NCBI RefSeq assembly: GCF_030316845.1
Contig: NZ_JASZYS010000003.1
Location: 496,001-560,000, forward strand
Length of the DNA stretch: 64,000 nucleotides
From: Variovorax davisae
GTDB taxonomy: Bacteria; Pseudomonadota; Gammaproteobacteria; Burkholderiales; Burkholderiaceae_C
Reading direction: 5' to 3'
A program made the position numbers and the translations under genes. The first letter of the stretch is position 1; every line of letters begins with the position of its first letter. Positions 59,588 through 64,000 of this stretch are shown piece by piece. Under the pieces are notes generated by a model that worked only from the letters and a program-made list of their open reading frames with translations, had not been told where the DNA came from and ran no database searches.

Positions 59588-60406
59588 CTATGGGTTGAAC
59601 TCCACGATCGCAAACGCCAGATTCCCGTTGCCGGTCGCGAAGGGACTGTCGTGTCGTCGACCGCGAACTCATAGACTTGTCCGTTGAGCGCGCGCGCGTA
59701 GAGGAAGCGCCCGATCGCGTCCACTCCCAGTCGCCGACTGTCGGCACAGACGGAAGCCGTCCCTAGGAGTGCCATTGAACTCGTGGCCGGATCCATACGA
59801 TGAATCGCGATTCTGTTGCTGGCATTGCCGAGCACATAGGCGAAGTTTCCGTAGGGGTTAAGGACGAGGTTCAAGGGACTCGCTACGGTTGCAAAAATGA
59901 ACACCTTGTGCGAGCGAGCTGGATGCCGGATCGATGCTGGACACGCTGACGCTATTGCTTCGTTCGTTGGTTGGGTATGCAAGGGCCTGTGCCTCGTCGA
60001 AGTCGCCCCACAGCATGGGGACGAAGTCCATCCCGAAGCGCGTGGCATGGTCTGAAGGGGCGCCAGTGTTCGGGCGCAGGCTCCAGTCATACCACCAAAT
60101 GACCCCAGGTGTGAGTGGAACCATGTTTCGCTCGGTCGCCAGGTCGTAGGCAACCCCGCGCTTTGTGCTTTTGCGGCGGCCGGGGCTGACGCCCGGTAAC
60201 GGCGTTGCCGCTGGTTCACCAGCCACTGGCGAAGATGCGGGGGCAACACCACCGGCACCATTACCAGCAGTGTCACTTCCCTTGATCACGGCGGCACCGC
60301 CACCACCGCCACCACCGCCGCCACAGGCCGCGAGGCTCGCTGCGGCGAGACTCGCGAACGCTGCGCCCAGCAAGCGCCGGCGCTCCTCGAATGCATGCAG
60401 ATTCAT
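59588..60406 (-). pseudogene. Lipoprotein glycosyl-hydrolase fragment fused to a beta-propeller fragment
   Basis: Starting at 60406, a lipoprotein signal (LGAAFASLAAASLAACGGGG, lipobox LAAC) is followed by a piece resembling the Asl1-like glycosyl hydrolase catalytic core (KRGVAYDLATERNMVPLTPG, VIWWYDWSLRP, DFVPMLWGDFDEAQ). It then joins in frame to beta-propeller blades (NSVSVSSIDPASSSLAQGV). A T-run length change near 59895 shifts the frame to the next blade (LNLVLNPYGNFAYVLGN). A further shift near 59650 leads to GNGNLAFAIVEFNP and a stop at 59588. At least two frameshifts plus an internal fusion mean it is not functional as one protein. Confidence 0.65.
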
Positions 60407-60449
60407 GTTCGTCACAGGGAGTTCAGAAACTCGAGCACGGCGGGGCGGC

Positions 60450-60951
60450 CGCACGGACTCAGATCTACAAGATCCCGGTCAGCATCGACACCCTGGCCGG
60501 GCCGGCCGCCAGCCAAGCAGGTCGCCTGCAACTTGTCGACAACCAAATCGATGCGAAAAGCGGAACAATTCGGCTGCGCGCAGTGCTGGACAACAAGGAT
60601 GGTGTGTTGACCCCAGGGCAGCTTGCCCGCATTCGCATGGGACGACCCGAATCGACGTCAGCCTTGCTGGTCAGCGAACGCAGCATCGGTACCGACCAGA
60701 ACAAGCGATTTGTTCTGGTGGTCGGGCCCGGCACAAACTCATCTATCGGGAGGTTGAGCTCGGCGCCCAGCAACGGGATGCGCGTCATCACTGCGGGCCT
60801 CAAGGATGGCGAGACCGTAGTCGTCAACGGGCTGCAACGCGTTCGACCGGGTGCGGTAGTGCAACTGGAAGTTTTTCCGATGAGCGCAATCGCCCCCACC
60901 AAGAAAAGAGCTGACCCTGTCGTGCCTCTTGCTACCGCGTCCAAGTCCTGA
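60450..60951 (+). pseudogene. C-terminal fragment of an RND efflux periplasmic adaptor
   Basis: The plus-strand frame carries the beta-barrel and membrane-proximal part of an HlyD/MFP adaptor: LVDNQIDAKSGTIRLRAVLD, DGVLTPGQLARIRMG, then GMRVITAGLKDGETVVVNGL and QRVRPGAVVQLE. Between them KLIYREVELGAQQR is in another frame, so there are compensating indels near 60735 and 60775. The N-terminal hairpin and lipoyl halves are absent on this strand; a matching N-terminal piece lies on the opposite strand at 61106-61440. Confidence 0.7.
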
Positions 60952-61105
60952 TGCGCCCCTTGCCATTGACGCGCAGCCATCCGGGAACACGGCAGACACG
61001 TCGTCACCTGGAACGACTTCCTCCGGCAGGATCTGGCACAGCTCACCGGAGTTCAGCAAGTCCACGTTGAAAAGAAGTGAACTGGCCTGTGCCACCCCCA
61101 AACCA

Positions 61106-61440
61106 CTAAGTACAGCGGCTCACAAGGCTTCCGGCGTTGCTCCGCTCGTCTAGTTCCCGCTGCGCGATCGCCTGGTCAGCCCAGAGGCGATTGGAGCGTG
61201 TCAGTTCACTCTTGGTGTACGCAAGCAGGGCTTGGGCCGCCAGCACTTGCGCTTCGGCACGCTCGACTTCGGCCTTGAATAGTGTAGGGTGTCAATCGTG
61301 AAAAGCAGTTCGCCAGCGCGCACCAGGCCGTCCCCACGAAAGTGCACGGCTTGCACGACTCCCTCTTCTGATGGACGCGCTGCGATCAAGGCCCGCATCC
61401 GAGTGGCAGGATCGCCTGGCCACCAGCGGCATACCCAAGG
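61106..61440 (-). pseudogene. N-terminal (lipoyl/hairpin) fragment of an RND efflux adaptor, opposite strand
   Basis: On the minus strand VVQAVHFRGDGLVRAGELLF and TID start the lipoyl domain. After a shift near 61280 the alpha-hairpin continues: KAEVERAEAQVLAAQALLAY, TKSELTRSNRLWADQAIAQ, REL, with TAG at 61106. This is the half missing from the plus-strand C-terminal fragment. Either one gene was split by an inversion or two adaptors left different halves. Confidence 0.65.
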
Positions 61441-61560
61441 GCACTGTCCGCAGTTGCCCCGCCACGACTGCGTTTGCTGTCGTCCAGATCGGTTCGCTCG
61501 CTCATGATGTCCACCAGAAAGTTAAGGAAAATGGGGGTTAGCGGGTTCTGGTAGCGGGCA

Positions 61561-61912
61561 GTCGTGCCTGACGACAGCGACATGGCGATGCCTCCCGATC
61601 CGTCGGGAAAGTCACGCTCGGGATCCGTGGCCGCGGCCGCGTCGCGCCAGGCCTTGTTCGGCTGCGATGCATGGCGCACCGGCGAATGCCGCGTCGGGCT
61701 CCACCATGACCGCCGCGGGCTCGAAATGCGAGGCCAATCGCTGCTTCTCGTTGTCGCGCCAGCGGCAGTCCATCGGAAGGATCACGGCGCCGGCGCGTGC
61801 CACCGCATAGAGCATGACCACATGCTCGATGGAGTCTTCCAGGACAATGCCGACGATGCTTCCAGGCCCCACGCCGAGATCGGCGAGGCTTGCCGCCCGC
61901 TGGCGCACAGCG
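61561..61912 (-). pseudogene. Duplicate fragment of an acyl-CoA ligase gene
   Basis: About 350 bp closely matching 42566-42916 (roughly nine bases in ten by eye). The minus-strand frames read VGIVLEDSIEHVVMLYAVAR, AGAVILPMDCRWRDNEKQRL, and after an indel ERDFPDGSGGIAMSLSSGTT. Both ends are abrupt: the left stops just before the P-loop Pro-Lys-Gly and the right is joined to IS66 sequence. Confidence 0.8.
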
Positions 61913-62223
61913 CGGCATGTCGACAGTCGTATCGACAGGGTTGACGCCCGGCAACCGTTGACCGCCTTGCTCGATCCAGCGGCGCAACAGGTTCGCATTG
62001 ATGCCATTGGCCAACGCCACTGAGGCGATCGACACACCAGGTCGAGAGCAGGCGGCGACCAGGTTCGCCTTGAGCTCGCCACTGCGACGGCGCCTGCGGC
62101 GCCGCTCTCCCTTCACCGTCGTCTCGATAGTGTTCAAGTGTCCGCCAAGAAATAAGTGGGGTAGTGAATACTATGATCCTAGGCCCGATGGCGAGAATCA
62201 AGATGAGTTGGCCCGACGCTTAC
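61913..62223 (-). mobile_element. IS66-family left end with truncated tnpA
   Basis: The outer end at 62223 reads GTAAGCGTC on the minus strand, the usual IS66 terminus. The ORF from 62137 begins an IS66 TnpA-type protein (RRRRSGELKANLVAACSRPG, then VSIASVALANGINANLLRRW) that runs in frame into foreign sequence after about 70 residues. The tnpB and tnpC genes and the right end are missing. Confidence 0.75.
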
Positions 62224-62493
62224 CCTTTTTCGATGTTGGCGTCATGACCTATCGCCTGCAACAATCGCTCAGGGGCGACGATGAGTGCGGGCGGAGCTTA
62301 GGGCGAACAAAAGCCTTGGCCGCCAGCGAGCACTGATGTCGCAGCATTTCGTCAATGCATCGAACCGCCGTGACCAAGGCGGCTCGTGGAAACCGGAAGG
62401 GTGCTCGCCCTTCCGCAAGTACCGCCTGGTCAACGCACCACCAAGTCGATCTTGCGCGAAGAGCCACCCGGATCTCGCGCTTGGCCTAGCCAA
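62224..62493. other. Gap with no supported gene
   Basis: 270 bp between the IS66 end and the coiled-coil gene. Short frames on both strands show no recognisable motif. It probably belongs to the rearranged zone. Confidence 0.4.
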
Positions 62494-62814
62494 TCAGGCG
62501 TGCGTATCGACCCGGCTTCCGACCATCCCATTATTCATTTCTGGCCGATTTGCGGATAGGGCCTGCTTCACGCCGTCTCGCTCTGGAGGCATTGCCGTGC
62601 GCTTCATTTGTTCCTGAATCATCTCGACCTGCTGCTGCAACGCTTGAATCTGCTGCTGTAGCAGCCGTTTCGCGTCTCTATCAGTGGTATTGGAAAGTTG
62701 CTTCGTCAACGCGCTTAACTGCTTCTGAATGGAAACCAGTTGCTTTTGGAGAGCAGCAGTGGTTGTCGCTGGTCCTGATTCGCGGGAGGGCCCGGCCTTT
62801 ACTTCAACGCGCAT
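62494..62814 (-). CDS. Small coiled-coil (FlxA-like) protein
   Basis: A 106-aa protein dominated by a heptad-rich coiled coil (ALQKQLVSIQKQLSALTKQL, then RLLQQQIQALQQQVEMIQEQ) with a Lys/Pro-rich N-terminus and a short C-terminal tail. It looks like the FlxA-like small coiled-coil family of proteobacteria. No signal peptide. A broken relative lies at 23023-23240. It appears intact, though it sits in a decayed region; function unknown. Confidence 0.65.
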   Translation of the reverse strand: MRVEVKAGPSRESGPATTTAALQKQLVSIQKQLSALTKQLSNTTDRDAKRLLQQQIQALQQQVEMIQEQMKRTAMPPERDGVKQALSANRPEMNNGMVGSRVDTHA

Positions 62815-62942
62815 GTAGGGAGGTCCTGAAAGTTTTCGTGCTTATCGGCACGGAGGCGGAAAAGTTTAGGCCCGCGCGGCGGTACTTTCACACAGGTGCT
62901 ACCTGTCGGGCTCGCCGGTGACCGGCTTCTAACCCGATGTCG

Positions 62943-63185
62943 TCATGACAACCTCAATCCCACATCAGCCGATGGCTCCTGAGCAACGTTCTCGATGTCA
63001 ACGTTGGCAATACGCATGGCTGACGGGCCCTTTAGTCGTCGAAGATTCCCAAGACCATATGCATCTAACGGCAGGTAGACGCCGCGTTCGTGCGTTTGCT
63101 GATGCAGTGAATTGCCACTAGAGGAACGCTTGGGCACAAGAGGCTGCTCACTTGATGCTGACGGGTCGCCGTTGGCTGCACCCAC
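62943..63185 (-). CDS. Possible 80-aa hypothetical protein
   Basis: An open frame of 80 aa (PSASSEQPLVPKRSSSGNSL ... GVYLPLDAYGLGNLRRLKG) with no recognised domain. The internal LDAYGLGNLRRLKGPSAMRI stretch looks protein-like but there is no good ribosome binding site. It is kept because nothing else explains 62815-63210; it could equally be a chance ORF. Confidence 0.25.
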   Translation of the reverse strand: MGAANGDPSASSEQPLVPKRSSSGNSLHQQTHERGVYLPLDAYGLGNLRRLKGPSAMRIANVDIENVAQEPSADVGLRLS

Positions 63186-63210
63186 TGCATCTCGGCCGTC
63201 GCCACGACGG

Positions 63211-64000
63211 TCACCTGCGCCGCGCCAGCCCGAAGTAGCTCGTCACGACGTCCATGCTGCGGCGGCCAGTCATGGCCATGGTTTCCGGCAGCGGCATGTT
63301 CTGGCGACCGGCCTAGGTGACGAAGCCCGATCGCAGCGAATGCGCCGAGAAGTCATCGCCGACGTCGGCGAGCGAGCAGCGCGCCTTCACGATGCTCCGG
63401 TTGGCCGTTCCGGTGAGGGCGTCTTCACCCAGTCGCCCGGCCTTGTTAATCCTGCGGAAGTGGGGGCCTGACGTGATCCGCTGATCTTCAGCCAGGCTTC
63501 CATCGCCTGGGCGGCGGTGCCGACCACGGGTTTCACATCCTCGGGAGTCACCTTGCCGGAATGGTCGTCTTCGAGTTGGCCAATGTGCAGAGGTAGCCGA
63601 CTTCATCGGATTGGCGAAGGTTCTCGAACACCGCCTCCGAGACCTCAGATCGCCAGCGGCCCCCCGACGACCAGGCGAAGAGGAGGAGGGCGCGGTCACG
63701 CTTTCCTTTGAGCGAGCCGTCGCAGGTCTCCAGTACCGCCTCGAGCGGCTCTTTGGTCAGCGCCCGTTGCTTGTGGGGCGTGGCGTTGCGCGTGGCGTAG
63801 GCCTTGCGGGTCTTGATCAGGAGCGCCTTCACCGCTGAGTCGGTGCACGGGTTGGGCTGCTTGACCAGGTGGTGGGCCATCGACAGGTTCGAGACCCGGT
63901 ATATCAGCGTGTTCAGCGCCGGCGCGCCTGCCTTGCCCTTGAAGCCGGCCTCGACCAGGGCGGCATCTCCGGCGGCAGTTGGTGCACCAGCCCAGCCTTG
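63211..64000 (-). pseudogene. Tyrosine recombinase/integrase, multiply disrupted (5' end outside window)
   Basis: The minus-strand frame is open from the window edge: a core-binding part (ALNTLIYRVSNLSMAHHLVK), then KGKRDRALLLFAWSSGGRWR with the first catalytic Arg region. A base is lost after LANSKT near 63560 and again near 63475. The C-terminal part shows SAHSLRSGFVT (H-x2-R). Then TAG at 63313 replaces a sense codon, after which AGRQNMPLPETMAMTGRRSM and VVTSYFG reach a stop at 63211. The second box His is Arg (TGRRS), while the nucleophilic Tyr remains. It is inactive, and likely the relic of the island that brought the debris. Confidence 0.8.

Noticed and set aside
1-64000. CRISPR arrays, tRNA or rRNA genes, prophage, toxin-antitoxin or defence systems
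   Set aside because: No regularly spaced repeats, no tRNA-like cloverleaf with conserved arms and no recognisable phage structural or defence genes were seen; tRNAscan-SE and CRISPR search would be decisive.

Overview
The window is GC-rich, gene-dense DNA that looks like a Burkholderiales (Comamonadaceae/Alcaligenaceae-type) chromosome or large replicon. The main clue is six Bug/TctC-type periplasmic binding proteins. A Burkholderia-type porin, many LysR/IclR/GntR/PaaX regulators and IS30/IS66 remnants agree with this. No rRNA, tRNA or CRISPR was seen. The placement is inference from gene content, not a database result.

Layout. (1) 1-5450, plus strand: a Rieske O-/N-demethylase set, with VanB-like reductase, cupin, SnoaL-like protein, MFS transporter, VanA-like oxygenase and glutathione-independent formaldehyde dehydrogenase. 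The substrate is unknown. (2) 5460-6540: hairpin and transposase debris. (3) 6698-19947: a CoA-thioester catabolic region with two crotonases, a CaiB-type CoA-transferase, two acyl-CoA ligases (one frameshifted), a PaaX-like regulator, a PaaI-like thioesterase and a FadR-type GntR regulator. It ends in an operon in which a lipocalin-like protein, an APH-like kinase and an unrecognised 170-aa protein lie between two Bug receptors. The promoter of that operon carries two unrelated palindromes. (4) 20030-23240: a decayed zone with indolepyruvate oxidoreductase and RraA remnants, a small zinc-finger protein, a repeated IS-like end and a broken coiled-coil gene. (5) 23353-30346: frameshifted IclR regulator, nitronate monooxygenase, DsbA-like isomerase, crotonase and SDR on the minus strand, facing an acyl-CoA ligase and a Bug receptor. 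Two identical IclR-type palindromes lie between them. (6) 30516-37141: porin, RidA, a three-subunit HcnABC/opine-oxidase-like FAD/2Fe-2S dehydrogenase with its Bug receptor, and a divergent LysR.

(7) 37208-47957: a tightly overlapping ten-gene minus-strand operon: acyl-CoA dehydrogenase, Bug receptor, alpha/beta hydrolase with a His in the nucleophile position, amidohydrolase, acyl-CoA ligase, COG0523 GTPase, hydantoinase-like enzyme, cysteine amidohydrolase, PrpB-like lyase and a small membrane protein. A divergent IclR gene and palindromic operator control it. It reads as an uncharacterised pathway opening a cyclic amide or imide and feeding it to CoA-linked oxidation. (8) 48138-50670: VOC protein plus FAH-family hydrolase, divergent from a LysR. 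(9) 51171-56951: ornithine-cyclodeaminase-family protein, D-threonine-aldolase-like enzyme, M20 amidohydrolase, Bug receptor and LysR. The first two resemble BhcD and BhcC of the beta-hydroxyaspartate cycle. (10) 57131-59495: F420-reductase-like protein, azoreductase and LysR. (11) 59588-64000: a graveyard of truncated, inverted and fused fragments ending in a broken tyrosine recombinase, probably an old island edge.

Overall this is a catabolic accessory region: several substrate-specific modules, most with their own regulator and an orphan high-affinity binding protein, separated by recombination debris. Large ORFs antisense to these genes were treated as GC-driven shadows.
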